Translations under genes and position numbers: made by a program
Shown: positions 63,964 through 64,000 of the stretch, piece after piece
Layout of the letters: each line of letters begins with the position of its first letter
Numbering within the stretch: the first letter of the stretch is position 1
Assembly: GCA_964017045.1 (NCBI GenBank)
Contig: OZ024808.1
Location: 4,791,284-4,855,283, forward strand
DNA from: Omphiscola glabra
Lineage: Eukaryota; Mollusca; Gastropoda; Lymnaeidae
Direction: 5' to 3'
DNA length: 64,000 nt
The notes under the pieces: model-generated
Databases searched by the model: none
The model's input: only the letters and a program-made list of their open reading frames with translations
Told to the model about the DNA's origin: nothing

Positions 63964-64000
63964 CATTTCCAAGACGACACTGAGAGAACTACAATAAGAT

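Overview
This is eukaryotic, animal nuclear DNA and almost certainly mollusc, most likely a freshwater pulmonate gastropod. The evidence is GT-AG introns, animal gene families, AT-rich intergenic DNA, RTE- and CR1-like LINEs, tRNA-type SINEs and hAT MITEs. Two of the MITEs closely resemble the horizontally transferred SPIN family, which has been reported from a pond snail. The organism is inference. No bacterial-type operons, CRISPR arrays, rRNA genes or intact tRNA genes were seen.

Three genes can be built by hand from homology and splice sites. (1) 1-40608, minus strand: the 5' two thirds of a neuropathy target esterase (PNPLA6/PNPLA7, fly swiss cheese). About 20 coding exons carry the N-terminal membrane anchor and the three cyclic-nucleotide-binding-like domains; the patatin lipase domain lies beyond position 1. 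Two alternative first coding exons and an 18-nt candidate microexon are in phase. (2) 48132-55418, plus strand: a complete six-exon mitochondrial ribosome recycling factor (MRRF), about 281 aa, with an antisense 3.3 kb RTE-like LINE in intron 3. (3) 60287-62544, minus strand: the last three coding exons of a small membrane protein not identified to family.

The dominant feature is minisatellite DNA: by hand count about one third of the window, in some fifty arrays with units of 11 to 96 bp, mostly in introns. Several arrays are built from or abut functional junctions. A 43-bp unit repeated 15 times duplicates the 3' splice site and first exon bases of PNPLA6 exon 14. A 54-bp in-frame duplication copies the 3' end and donor of exon 6. 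A 28-bp unit triplicates the donor of MRRF exon 5. A 26-bp array abuts exon 19, where no usable donor is visible. Other arrays derive from transposon ends: a 50-bp unit from a LINE 3' tail and a 37-bp unit from a SINE head. At least four transposons (two solo LTRs, one LINE fragment, one SINE) sit inside minisatellite arrays.

Layout: 1-3515 last PNPLA6 exons plus arrays; 3.8-12.2 kb dense small exons separated by arrays; 12.8-22.7 kb exons separated by very large 18-bp and 72-bp arrays; 22.8-36.6 kb long introns with piggyBac-like, LINE, SINE and MITE insertions and a 2 kb 29-bp array; 36.6-40.6 kb 5' exons; 40.6-48.1 kb intergenic space between divergently transcribed genes, rich in MITEs; 48.1-55.6 kb MRRF; 55.6-60.3 kb AT-rich DNA with a decayed LINE; 60.3-62.5 kb membrane protein gene; 61.5-64 kb arrays interrupted by two solo LTRs.
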